Below, piece after piece: positions 1 to 7,937 of a stretch of DNA of 22,893 bases; position 1 is the stretch's first letter; every line of letters starts with the position of its first letter. Origin of the DNA: PALSA-607 sp036510735 (GTDB taxonomy: Bacteria; Actinomycetota; Actinomycetes; Acidothermales; Acidothermaceae); assembly GCA_036510735.1 (NCBI GenBank), contig DATCDK010000079.1, forward strand, positions 1 through 22,893. Direction: 5' to 3'. The notes under the pieces were generated by a model, which saw only the letters and a list, made by a program, of their open reading frames with translations, searched no databases and was not told where the DNA came from. A program made the position numbers and the translations under genes.

Positions 1-2
1 TG

Positions 3-53
3 GCTGCAAACGGTGACATCGTGGCCCTCCTGGCCGACGAGATCAAGGCGTGA
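3..53 (+). CDS. C-terminal fragment of an unidentified protein
   Basis: The first bases read in frame as the last 16 residues of a protein ending in DIVALLADEIKA before a TGA at 51-53. Thirteen of the 16 codons end in G or C, as expected for a real gene here, and the following sequence has no coding character. The gene enters from outside the window on the plus strand and converges on the LacI-family regulator. Too little is visible to name a family. Genes beside LacI-type regulators are often sugar-catabolic, but that is only a contextual guess. Confidence 0.4.
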   Translation, partial: AANGDIVALLADEIKA

Positions 54-153
54 CGGGCACAAAAGGCCATGTATACGGTTACGGTTTGGCATCGTTCCCA
101 CGATCAAGCGCCAAAGCGCATTGCCGAGCCCGTGCCGACCATTGCCAAACGAG

Positions 154-187
154 TACGGGTGCAGTCCGGAACACTGCCGGACCCGTA
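154..187. terminator. possible bidirectional terminator hairpin
   Basis: GTCCGG (164-169) pairs with CCGGAC (177-182) around a 7-base loop. TACGG (154-158) pairs with CCGTA (183-187) after a 5-base bulge on the left arm. It sits between two convergent genes, where a shared terminator is expected. No T tract follows on either strand, so the role is inferred from position and structure only. Confidence 0.3.
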
Positions 188-261
188 TCGAGCAGTGACC
201 TCAAACCTACTCAGCGACGATCGCCACATCCATGACGAATCATCTCGAAACGACAACATTT

Positions 262-338
262 TGCCGGAGGCAAATAGGTAGCTGGCGTGCCAGAGGCAAA
301 TAGGTAGCTGCGTGCCGGAGGCAAATAGGTAGCTGGCG
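262..338. repeat. three tandem copies of a 25-26 bp repeat
   Basis: Copies lie at 262-287, 288-312 and 313-338, directly abutting. Copies 1 and 3 are identical; copy 2 has one substitution (A for G at 292) and lacks one G near its end. Every copy contains the core GGCAAATAGGTAGCT and begins TGCC. The array ends 17 bases downstream of the LacI-family stop codon. There are no spacers, so it is not a CRISPR array. Each unit can form only a weak stem (GCCGG with CTGGC). Its function is unknown. Confidence 0.9.
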
Positions 339-355
339 CGAGGGGCGAAGGTGCC

Positions 356-1390
356 CTAGGCGACTGTTCGGTGCAGGGTCGTTGAACCTCGCACGCACAG
401 CTGGGTCGGCAAGCGGAGCACCTCAGGCTCCCGCGCGGGATCGTCGAGCAGGTCGAGGAGGCATCGCGCCGCAGCAGAGCCAAGCTCCTCCGCCGGTTGC
501 GTGACGGTCGTCAGATCCAACATGTCGCACATCTCGTGCCCGTCGAAGCCGACGATCGCGATGTCGTGACCTGGGCGGATGCCGTGGCGACGCAGCGCCC
601 GCAGTGCCCCGAAGGCCATTTCGTCGGACATGGCAAAGACGGCCGTCGGCGGCGTCCGCTGGGCAAGCTGCGCGGTCATCGCGTGCTCGCCGCCCTCGAT
701 CGTGAAGTACCCGGGCACTTGCAGGGACGCCTCGACGCTGAGGCCCGACGCCTCGAGCGCTTGCCGGTAGCCCGCCAACCGGTCGTTCTCGGGGAAGAAC
801 GGCGTGGGCAACGGCCGACCGGAAATCAGCCCGATGCGCTCGTGCCCGAGGTTGATCAGATGCTGGCTGGCCATCCGGCCGCCTTCGACGTCGTCGATCG
901 ACACGCTCGACACACCGACGCTGTGCGCGCCGATGAGCGTCACCGGCATGTCCAACTCGAAAAGCTCCTGTAGATCAGGGCTGTCGGCGGGCAAGCCAAT
1001 CACGAGCACACCATCGACCCGGCGGCGCAGCCGGCGATGCGGCGGCACCCGATGCTCCTCGCTCGGGTCGCCGGTGCTGTAGAGGAGCAGGTCAAGATCG
1101 GAGCGCTGCAACACCCGCTCGACCCCGCTCAGCACTTTGGAGAAGTACCACCGGCCGAGGAACGGCGTGATGACCGCGATGCTGCCTGCCCGCCCGCTGG
1201 CCAGCCGAGATGCGGCAGGTGAGATGACGTAGTCGAGCCGATCGGCGACCCGCCGGACGTGTTCACGCGTGACCGGATCGACGTTCGGCAGGCCCCGCAG
1301 CGCTCGCGACACGGTCGCGGTCGACACCCCTGCCTCGCGGGCGACGTCGCGGATCGTGATCCCGAGCAGCGCAGCTCCGTCAGTGACCAC
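356..1390 (-). CDS. LacI-family transcriptional regulator
   Basis: A 344-residue DNA-binding repressor of the LacI/GalR family, a normal length. The N-terminal helix-turn-helix begins near residue 11 (TIRDVAREAGVSTATVSRAL), followed by a hinge helix with SPAASRLASGR and a periplasmic-binding-protein-like effector domain ending in a sugar-sensor fold (motifs VSIDDVEGG, LGHERIGLISG, VFAMSDEMAFGALRAL, IAIVGFDG). The frame stays open far upstream to 1843, but that part is the shadow of the prenyl synthase gene. I chose the GTG at 1390 because GAGGAGAGG lies 8 bases ahead of it and the helix-turn-helix then starts at the usual distance. The ligand is not predictable; a sugar is usual for the family. 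A matching operator lies over its promoter, which suggests autoregulation. Confidence 0.95.
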   Translation of the reverse strand: MVTDGAALLGITIRDVAREAGVSTATVSRALRGLPNVDPVTREHVRRVADRLDYVISPAASRLASGRAGSIAVITPFLGRWYFSKVLSGVERVLQRSDLDLLLYSTGDPSEEHRVPPHRRLRRRVDGVLVIGLPADSPDLQELFELDMPVTLIGAHSVGVSSVSIDDVEGGRMASQHLINLGHERIGLISGRPLPTPFFPENDRLAGYRQALEASGLSVEASLQVPGYFTIEGGEHAMTAQLAQRTPPTAVFAMSDEMAFGALRALRRHGIRPGHDIAIVGFDGHEMCDMLDLTTVTQPAEELGSAAARCLLDLLDDPAREPEVLRLPTQLCVRGSTTLHRTVA

Positions 1391-1427
1391 CCGGTGATCC
1401 TCTCCTCGACGGGGGTTGTGCACCGGA

Positions 1428-1455
1428 ACGATAGTCCGTTTGTAAGCGGTGTCAT
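1428..1455 (-). promoter_or_regulatory. putative promoter of the LacI-family gene
   Basis: On the minus strand a -35-like ATGACA (1450-1455) is followed by a 16-base spacer and a -10-like TATCGT (1428-1433). This would start a transcript about 30 bases before the GTG at 1390, leaving room for the strong ribosome binding site. The -35 matches the consensus at 5 of 6 positions. It is a prediction from sequence only. Confidence 0.45.
1441..1454. promoter_or_regulatory. LacI-family operator
   Basis: TGTAAGCGGTGTCA matches the general LacI/GalR operator pattern TGNNANCGNTNNCA when read on the minus strand (TGACACCGCTTACA), including the central CG. It overlaps the putative -35 and spacer of the adjacent regulator gene, 50 bases before its start codon. 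The simplest reading is negative autoregulation by the LacI-family protein. Confidence 0.65.
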
Positions 1456-1523
1456 CCTTAGGGCGCGTCAGGAAGATTCGCAAGCCTTCATTCAGCGAGC
1501 GACGACCGCTGCGTCGGGAGTAC

Positions 1524-2519
1524 CTAGCGAGTCCGCGCAACCACGAAATCGCACATTGCCTCAAGGGCGCGCTTGGCCGGGCCATCGGGAAGTGGCACCA
1601 GCGTCGACCGGGCGTCGCTTGCCCATCTGTCGAGGTCAGCGCGGGCGGCCTCGATTGCGGGGTGCGAACGAAGGAGGCCCAACGTCTCGCGGTGGCGACC
1701 CGCATCGGTGAGATCGCCATCGAGCAGTTCGAGCAGGCGGGCATCCGCGGGATCGATCGACCGTCGGGCATGCAACACCGGCAACGTGACAACGCCTTCG
1801 CGCAAGTCGGTGCCCGGTGTCTTGCCAAATCCAGTCGCGTCACTCGTCACGTCGAGCAAGTCGTCGGAAAGCTGGAAGGCGACGCCGATCCGCTCGCCAA
1901 AGCGGATCATCACCCCGACCACCGACTCAGGAGCGCCGGAGAACATCGCGCCAAAACGTGCCGACGTCGCGATCAGCGAGCCTGTCTTGTCGGCCACGAC
2001 CTGCAGGTAGTACTCGAGCGGATCGGCTCCGTCGTTCGGGCCGGTCGTCTCGCGGATCTGGCCTTGGACCAGTCGCTCGAACGTGCGGGCCTGGATGCGA
2101 ACGGCCTCGGGACCAAGGTCCGCGAGTAGGTCCGATGCTCGGGAGAACAGGAAGTCGCCAGTGAGGATCGCGATGGTGTTCGACCACCTGGCGTTCGCGC
2201 TGATCGTTCCTCGCCGGACGAGGGCTTCGTCCATCACGTCGTCGTGGTAGAGCGTCGCAAGGTGGGTCAGTTCAACGACGACCGCGGCCGGCAGGACGCC
2301 GGGTGCCGCGGGATCGCCGAACTGTGCGGCGAGCAACACCAGCAGCGGCCTGAACCGCTTGCCGCCCGCAACGACGAGGTGCCTCGACGTTTCGGTGACG
2401 AACGGGTAGTCGCTCTTGACGGCGTCGCGCAACAACGCTTCAACCGCGTCGATGGCGACCCGGATCTCCGCCTCGAGGGCAGCATCGGGGACGACGAGAC
2501 CGAGCGGGCCTTCGCTCAC
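1524..2519 (-). CDS. long-chain polyprenyl diphosphate synthase
   Basis: An all-trans polyprenyl diphosphate synthase of 331 residues. It extends allylic diphosphates with isopentenyl diphosphate to make the menaquinone tail. The first aspartate-rich motif DDVMD is at residues 93-97 and the second, DDLLD, at 219-223; GGKRFRP (52-58) and FGKTPGTDLREG are the other conserved blocks. The fifth residue before the first motif is Ala88. Short-chain type enzymes carry a bulky aromatic there, so a long product (C35 or longer) is favoured. The start is a GTG with GGGGAGG 8 bases upstream. The gene follows nuoN by 18 bases and probably belongs to the same transcript, which supports a quinone rather than a carotenoid role. 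Product length is inferred. Confidence 0.9.
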   Translation of the reverse strand: MSEGPLGLVVPDAALEAEIRVAIDAVEALLRDAVKSDYPFVTETSRHLVVAGGKRFRPLLVLLAAQFGDPAAPGVLPAAVVVELTHLATLYHDDVMDEALVRRGTISANARWSNTIAILTGDFLFSRASDLLADLGPEAVRIQARTFERLVQGQIRETTGPNDGADPLEYYLQVVADKTGSLIATSARFGAMFSGAPESVVGVMIRFGERIGVAFQLSDDLLDVTSDATGFGKTPGTDLREGVVTLPVLHARRSIDPADARLLELLDGDLTDAGRHRETLGLLRSHPAIEAARADLDRWASDARSTLVPLPDGPAKRALEAMCDFVVARTR

Positions 2520-2537
2520 GCCGAAGACCTCCCCTAC

Positions 2538-4160
2538 CTACTTGAGAAAAAGCCCAGCCTTGCCGGCGAGATTGAGCAGTGGCTGCGGAACCACGCCAAG
2601 CACCACGGTAACCGCAAGCCCGAGCCCGATGGCAGTCGAGGTGAAGAACTGCGGCAGGACGACGGTCGGGCCGTCCGGGAGCGGCTCCTGGAAGAACATC
2701 AGCACGATGATGCGGACGTAGTAGTAGGCGGTGATCGCACTTGCCACGACTCCGACGACCACCAGCGGCCATGCGCCGCCCTCGCCCGCGGCCTTGAACA
2801 CGGCCACCTTCGCCCAGAGTCCACTGGTACCGGGCAAACCCGCGAGCGCCAACAAGAAGAACGCGAAGATGCCGGCGACCAGAGGCGATCTGCGGCCAAG
2901 ACCGACCCATCGCGACAGGTGGTTCGCCTCGCCGTCACCGTCGCGCACGAGCATCACGATCGCGAACGATCCGATGGTCATGAAGCCGTACGCGACCAGG
3001 TAGAACATCACCCCTGACAAGCTGTCGCGCGCACTGGCGGGGGCCAACGCGGCAACCGCTGTAAGGATGAAGCCCGCGTGGGCGATCGAGGAGTAAGCCA
3101 GCAGCCGCTTCACGTCTGTCTGGGTGACACCGACAATCGCTCCGACCGACATGGTGATGATCGCGATCACCCACATGACGGGGCGCCAGTCCCAGCTCAG
3201 CCCGCCAAAAGCCACGAAGAAGACGCGCAGCAGCGCACCGAACGCGGCGATCTTTGTGCCCGCTGCCATGAAGGCAGTGATCGACGTCGGCGCACCTTGA
3301 TAGACGTCAGGGGTCCACCAGTGGAAGGGCGCACCGGAAAGCTTGAACAGCAAGGCAATTCCGACCAGCGCGACACCCAGCAGGATCAGCGAGTCTCCCC
3401 TGCTCGAGGAGGTTAGTGCGTCGGCGATGCCGGAGAACTGGACCGTGTCGGCGAAGCCGTAGACCATCGCCAGCCCGTAGACGAAGAACGCTGAAGAGAA
3501 CGCGCCGAGCAAGAAGTACTTGACCGCGGCCTCCTGCGAAAGCAGCCGGCGCCGGCGGGCCATCCCGACGAGCAGGTACAGCGGCAATGAGAGCACCTCA
3601 AGCGCGACGAACATCGTGATGAGGTCGTCGGCCGACGAGAACAACAACATGCCGGCCACCGCGAACATCGCGAGTGGGAAGACTTCGGTGTGCGTGAACC
3701 CCGCGCGCACACTGGCTCGCTCGTCGGCCGAACCCGGAACATCGGCCGCCTGAGCGACGAAGTCGCCGTCATCGTCAAACGAGCGGTCGGCGATAAGCAG
3801 CAAACCACCGATCGAGACCGCGAGAATCGTGCCCTGGATGAACAACGCCGGGCCATCGATCGCCACCGCGCCTTGGACCACGATCTTGCGCATGCTCGCG
3901 TTCAGCACGACGGCCACAAACGCCGCCACCAACCCCGCCAGGGCCAGTGTCGTCTGCGCGAACGCCCGCGACCGTCGAGGCAGGAAAGCCTCGAACAGGA
4001 CGCCGACCGTGGCCGCACCGAAAACGATGAGCATCGGCGCGAGCGCCTTGTACTCAATGCTCGGTGAGTGGATAGCGAGCGGATCTGGAGTCGACGCGGC
4101 AGGTAGGAGCCCGGACGTCAGATGCGTGACCGCCAGCTGCGACAAGAGGGCGGCGCTCAC
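2538..4160 (-). CDS. nuoN: NADH-quinone oxidoreductase subunit N
   Basis: A membrane-arm, antiporter-like subunit of complex I, 540 residues with about 14 membrane helices; it carries one proton pathway. The key pair is present: Glu188 in FVALEVLSLPLYLLVG and Lys273 in LLFKLSGAPFHWWTPD, spaced as in E. coli NuoN. An acidic, soluble insertion (around residues 128-158, rich in Asp and Ala) follows the fourth or fifth helix; similar loops occur in actinobacterial homologues. The start is the GTG at 4160, whose last two bases are shared with the TGA of nuoM (GTGA overlap), so the two are probably translationally coupled. An upstream ATG-initiated extension would only read through nuoM. Confidence 0.97.
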   Translation of the reverse strand: MSAALLSQLAVTHLTSGLLPAASTPDPLAIHSPSIEYKALAPMLIVFGAATVGVLFEAFLPRRSRAFAQTTLALAGLVAAFVAVVLNASMRKIVVQGAVAIDGPALFIQGTILAVSIGGLLLIADRSFDDDGDFVAQAADVPGSADERASVRAGFTHTEVFPLAMFAVAGMLLFSSADDLITMFVALEVLSLPLYLLVGMARRRRLLSQEAAVKYFLLGAFSSAFFVYGLAMVYGFADTVQFSGIADALTSSSRGDSLILLGVALVGIALLFKLSGAPFHWWTPDVYQGAPTSITAFMAAGTKIAAFGALLRVFFVAFGGLSWDWRPVMWVIAIITMSVGAIVGVTQTDVKRLLAYSSIAHAGFILTAVAALAPASARDSLSGVMFYLVAYGFMTIGSFAIVMLVRDGDGEANHLSRWVGLGRRSPLVAGIFAFFLLALAGLPGTSGLWAKVAVFKAAGEGGAWPLVVVGVVASAITAYYYVRIIVLMFFQEPLPDGPTVVLPQFFTSTAIGLGLAVTVVLGVVPQPLLNLAGKAGLFLK

Positions 4161-5701
4161 CCTGAGCCCCCCGAAGATGTCGACGGTGTCGCCGCGACGG
4201 CGGCGACCGGCACGGGAGGCACCGGGTCTGTATTGCCGGTCTGATGCAACGTGGCGCTGACCGCCGGGCTGATCACATCGAGAATCGGCCGCGGGTAGAA
4301 CCCGAGCACGACGATGATCGCTACCACCGGCGCAATGACCCACTTCTCCCGAAGCGACAAGTCATGGCTGCCTTCGACGTCCGGTGAGACTGGGCCGGTC
4401 ATCGTGCGCTGGTACAGGATCAGCATGTACAGCGCGGCCAGCACGATACCTACCGTGCCGAATGTTGCGGCCACCTTGTAGCGGGTGAACGTACCGATGA
4501 GCACGAGGAATTCGCTGACGAACGTGCTCAACCCTGGTAGCGCGAGGCCAGACAGGCACGCCACGAGGAACGTACCCGCAAGGATTGGCGTGACCTTCTG
4601 CATCCCACCGAAGTCGTCGATACCGCGCGATTTGCGACGCGAAATCATGAAGCCCACGACGAGCAGCAGCGCACCGGTCGAGAACGCGTGGTTGACCATG
4701 TACAGCGTGGCGCCGGTCTGACCTTGACTGGTGAACGCGAAGATGCCCAGCGTGATCAGGCCGAAGTGCGAAACCGACACGTAGGCCAACAGTCGCAGAA
4801 TGTCCTTTTGACCGATCGCTTGTAAGGCGCCGTACAAGACCCCGATCACCGCGAGCGTCAGCACCGTCGGCGTAAACCAGTGCGAGGCGTTCGGGAAGAG
4901 GTCGAGGCAGTAGCGCAGAAAGCCGAAGGTACCGACCTTGTCGAGCACTCCGACGAGCAGCACCGTGCCGCCGACGGGCGACTCCGCCGCTGCATCGGGA
5001 AGCCAGGTGTGGAACGGCCACAGCGGTGCCTTGACGGCGAACGCGACGAAGAAGCCGAGGAACAGCCATCGCTCGTCATTCACACCCAGATGCATGTGCT
5101 GCAGCGACGAGTACAGGAACGTGTGGCCACCGAGAACATAAAGCCCGATCACCGCGGCCAGCATCATCAGCCCGCCGAACAGGCTGTACAGCAAGAACTT
5201 CAGTGCCGCGTACGAAGATCGCGGCGTACCGGCTGCGCCGATGATGAAGTACATCGGAATGAGCATCGCTTCGAAGAACACGTAGAACAAGAAGACGTCC
5301 GTGGCGGCGAATACGCCGATCAGCAGCGTCTCCATCGACACGAGGAGCCCGAGGTATGTCTTCACGCTGCGTTTCGTGGTCTCGCATTCGTGCCACGACG
5401 CGAGGATAACGACCGGCCATAGGACGGCAGTCATCAAGATGAGCACCAGTGCGATGCCGTCGATCCCCACCGCATAGTGGATACCGAACGCGGGGATCCA
5501 GCTGGTGCTCTGATTGAACTGGAAGCGGTCGCCGTGCGGCGCGTACTGCGTGGCCATCGCGATGGTCATCGCCAGCGTCACCAGCGAAACGCCGAGGGCG
5601 ACCTTCTTCAGCAGCGCCACGTTGGTGGCCGGCATCGCAGCGACGACGCCCGCGCCGACGAGCGGGATAACGCCGATCACTGTGAGCCAGGGGAAACTCA
5701 T
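4157..5701 (-). CDS. nuoM: NADH-quinone oxidoreductase subunit M
   Basis: An antiporter-like membrane subunit of complex I, 514 residues and about 14 helices. The proton-channel residues are visible: Glu144 in FFEAMLIPMYFIIG and Lys224 in AVKAPLWPFHTWLPDAAAES, the signature stretch of this family. The C-terminal tail beyond about residue 480 is proline- and alanine-rich (PVPPVPVAAVAA). The ATG at 5701 lies 6 bases after the nuoL stop, with GGGG about 10 bases upstream, and its own stop overlaps the nuoN start. Nothing suggests damage. Confidence 0.97.
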   Translation of the reverse strand: MSFPWLTVIGVIPLVGAGVVAAMPATNVALLKKVALGVSLVTLAMTIAMATQYAPHGDRFQFNQSTSWIPAFGIHYAVGIDGIALVLILMTAVLWPVVILASWHECETTKRSVKTYLGLLVSMETLLIGVFAATDVFLFYVFFEAMLIPMYFIIGAAGTPRSSYAALKFLLYSLFGGLMMLAAVIGLYVLGGHTFLYSSLQHMHLGVNDERWLFLGFFVAFAVKAPLWPFHTWLPDAAAESPVGGTVLLVGVLDKVGTFGFLRYCLDLFPNASHWFTPTVLTLAVIGVLYGALQAIGQKDILRLLAYVSVSHFGLITLGIFAFTSQGQTGATLYMVNHAFSTGALLLVVGFMISRRKSRGIDDFGGMQKVTPILAGTFLVACLSGLALPGLSTFVSEFLVLIGTFTRYKVAATFGTVGIVLAALYMLILYQRTMTGPVSPDVEGSHDLSLREKWVIAPVVAIIVVLGFYPRPILDVISPAVSATLHQTGNTDPVPPVPVAAVAATPSTSSGGSG

Positions 5702-5707
5702 CGCGAC

Positions 5708-7627
5708 TCAGCCCCTGACCAGTAAGAGAGTGGCGAGCACGAGCACGACGCCGCCGAACATCGACAGCGCGTACGACCGTACGAACCCGGTTTGGAGGCG
5801 GCGGAAGCGACTCGACGTCCCGCCGACGAACGCTGCGAAGCCGTTCACGAAACCGTCGATGCCGCGGTTGTCGAAGTACACCAGCAGTCGGGTCAAGTAC
5901 TGACCAGGACGCATAACGACGGATTCGTTGAAGGCGTCGGCGAGCAAATCGTGCCGAGCAGCGACCGTAAGCGGGCTGCCGACCGGTGCCACGACAGGAA
6001 CCGGACGCCGACCGTACATGAACCAGGCACCGACAACGCCGACGAGGACGACCCCGGCAGTGCCCAGACCGATCACCCCGATGGGCTTGAACGCGATGTC
6101 GGCGGGCCGCGGCACGACAACGGCGAGGAACTTCGCAAGTCGGCCGCTGAGGATCAGCGCGTACCCGCCGCCGACCGAGCCGATAGCGAGGATCCACATC
6201 GGCACGACCATCACACTGGGCGACTCGTGCGGGTGCGCGTCGTCTGCCCACCGCTTCTCACCAAAGAACGTCATCACCATCACGCGCGTCATGTAGAAGG
6301 CGGTCAGGCCGGCCGCTGCCAGTGCGCAGGCACCGAAGATCGCACCCGACGTGCCGCCCTTGTGGAACGCAGCCTCGATGATCGCGTCCTTCGTGAACCA
6401 GCCGGCAAGGCCCGGGAAGCCGATGATCGCCAGATAGCCGAGCCCGAACGTGATGAAGGTGAACGGCATGTACTTGCGCAGGCCGCCGTAGCGACGCATG
6501 TCGACCTCATCGTTCATGCCATGCATGACCGATCCCGCACCAAGGAACAGACCCGCCTTGAAGAAACCGTGCGTAAGCAGGTGGGCAATGCCAAACGCGT
6601 AGCCAGCCGGGCCAAGGCCGACGGCCAGCATCATGTAGCCGATCTGACTCATCGTTGACGCCGCGAGCGCCTTCTTGATGTCGTCCTTCGCGCAACCCAC
6701 GATCGCACCGAAGACCAGCGTGACGGTACCGACGATCGCCACCGCCAGCCTCGCGTTTGGCGACACGTCAAAGATGAAGTTCGACCGCGCGATCAGGTAG
6801 ACGCCAGCGGTGACCATCGTCGCGGCATGGATCAACGCAGAGACCGGCGTCGGGCCTTCCATGGCGTCGCCGAGCCACGACTGCAGCGGCACCTGGGCAG
6901 ACTTGCCACACGCGCCGAGCAGGAGCAGCAGCCCGATGGTCGTCATCGTCGCCTTCGACGCCTGCGGCGCTCCTGCTGCAACGCTGGCGAAGCTGAAGCT
7001 GCCGAACGTCGCGAACATCACCATGATCGCGATCGACAGACCGAAGTCGCCGATCCGGTTCACCACGAACGCCTTCTTTGCGGCGGTCGCCGCCGAAGGC
7101 TTGTACGACCAGAAGCCGATCAACAGGTACGACGCGACCCCGACGCCTTCCCAGCCGACGTACAGAGCCACGAAGTTGTCGCCGAGTACGAGCAACAGCA
7201 TGGCTGCGACGAAGAAGTTGAGGTAGGCGAAGAAACGCCGGCGCTCGGGATCGTTCGCCATGTAGCCGACCGAGTAGATGTGAATCAGCGACCCGACACC
7301 GGTGATGAGCAACACGAAGCAGATCGACAGCGGGTCGATGAGAAAGTTCGCGTTGGCCTGGAAGCCCGCGACCGGAACCCAGCTGAAGAGATGGTCGTCG
7401 ATCCGGCGATCAGCACCGCTCTTGCCGATCAGGTCGAAGAACAAGATGACCGCAAGCACAAACGAAGCCAGCGGGGCCGCGACGCCGAGGTAGTGACCCC
7501 ATTTATTTGTGCGCCGCCCGCCGACAAGAAGGATGAGCGCACTGAAAAGCGGGATAGCGACCAGCAACCAGGTACCCGAGAAGGACCCGCTGGCGGCGGT
7601 GAAAGGCGCAGCAGCCTCGAGAGTCAC
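5708..7627 (-). CDS. nuoL: NADH-quinone oxidoreductase subunit L
   Basis: The distal antiporter-like subunit, 639 residues. The long amphipathic lateral helix and final anchor expected at the C-terminus fit the length and the last hydrophobic segment (SMFGGVVLVLATLLLVRG). Glu160 (VALYVGWEGVGVASYLLIGFW region) and Lys242 (GACGKSAQVPLQSWLGDAM) are the conserved proton-path pair. DAMEGPTPVSALIHAATMV is the classic subunit-5 signature. Translation starts at a GTG 10 bases after nuoK, with GAGG just upstream overlapping the nuoK stop region, and ends 6 bases before nuoM. Confidence 0.97.
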   Translation of the reverse strand: MTLEAAAPFTAASGSFSGTWLLVAIPLFSALILLVGGRRTNKWGHYLGVAAPLASFVLAVILFFDLIGKSGADRRIDDHLFSWVPVAGFQANANFLIDPLSICFVLLITGVGSLIHIYSVGYMANDPERRRFFAYLNFFVAAMLLLVLGDNFVALYVGWEGVGVASYLLIGFWSYKPSAATAAKKAFVVNRIGDFGLSIAIMVMFATFGSFSFASVAAGAPQASKATMTTIGLLLLLGACGKSAQVPLQSWLGDAMEGPTPVSALIHAATMVTAGVYLIARSNFIFDVSPNARLAVAIVGTVTLVFGAIVGCAKDDIKKALAASTMSQIGYMMLAVGLGPAGYAFGIAHLLTHGFFKAGLFLGAGSVMHGMNDEVDMRRYGGLRKYMPFTFITFGLGYLAIIGFPGLAGWFTKDAIIEAAFHKGGTSGAIFGACALAAAGLTAFYMTRVMVMTFFGEKRWADDAHPHESPSVMVVPMWILAIGSVGGGYALILSGRLAKFLAVVVPRPADIAFKPIGVIGLGTAGVVLVGVVGAWFMYGRRPVPVVAPVGSPLTVAARHDLLADAFNESVVMRPGQYLTRLLVYFDNRGIDGFVNGFAAFVGGTSSRFRRLQTGFVRSYALSMFGGVVLVLATLLLVRG

Positions 7628-7637
7628 GGAGTCCTCA

Positions 7638-7937
7638 TCAGTATTTCAGGAGACTGGCATCGTCGACCGAGGCCGACCGGCGGGTACGGAACACGGAGAC
7701 GATGATCGCAAGCCCCACGACGACCTCAGAGGCCGCCACGACCATGACGAAGAACGCCATGATTTGGCCGTTCAGGTCACCGTTGATGCGGGAGAACGTG
7801 ACAAGTGCGAGGTTGCCCGCGTTGAGCATGAGCTCGATGCACATAAAGACGACGATGGCGTTGCGACGAAGAAGCACACCGAGTGACCCGATCGTGAACA
7901 GGATCGCTGACAGGTAGAGGTAATAGGTCGGGCTCAT
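7638..7937 (-). CDS. nuoK: NADH-quinone oxidoreductase subunit K
   Basis: A small three-helix membrane subunit, 99 residues, the usual size. The two buried glutamates needed for proton transfer are at Glu35 (FMCIELMLNAGNLALV) and Glu71 (AASEVVVGLAIIV), matching E. coli Glu36 and Glu72. The ATG at 7937 overlaps the nuoJ TGA (ATGA), so it is probably translated by coupling. The C-terminus carries a short polar tail (RTRRSASVDDASLLKY). Confidence 0.97.
   Translation of the reverse strand: MSPTYYLYLSAILFTIGSLGVLLRRNAIVVFMCIELMLNAGNLALVTFSRINGDLNGQIMAFFVMVVAASEVVVGLAIIVSVFRTRRSASVDDASLLKY

Larger units (their letters stand above)
54..355. other. convergent intergenic region
   Basis: About 300 bases lie between the end of the plus-strand fragment and the stop of the LacI-family gene. 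I see no convincing gene: the short frames lack ribosome binding sites and consistent third-position bias. It contains an 8-bp inverted repeat (GTTTGGCA at 84-91, TGCCAAAC at 143-150), a GC-rich hairpin at 154-187, and three tandem repeats at 262-338. The hairpin could help terminate transcription from either side, but it lacks a T tract. Confidence 0.6.

Noticed and set aside
262..338. CRISPR array
   Set aside because: Units abut with no unique spacers, only three copies exist, and no cas gene is near.
341..357. Hairpin at the LacI-family stop codon
   Set aside because: It pairs only four or five bases and needs a bulge; not distinguishable from chance at this GC content.
1500..1516. Terminator after the prenyl synthase gene
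   Set aside because: The stem CGACG/CGTCG is only 5 bp, competes with other weak pairings and has no T tract.
1391..1843. N-terminal extension of the LacI-family protein by 151 residues
   Set aside because: The extension overlaps the prenyl synthase gene, has no conserved features, and contains the operator and promoter; a strong ribosome binding site marks the GTG at 1390.
5076..6251. 391-codon minus-strand frame across nuoM and nuoL
   Set aside because: It is an out-of-frame shadow, Arg-rich and without helices, over two well-conserved genes.
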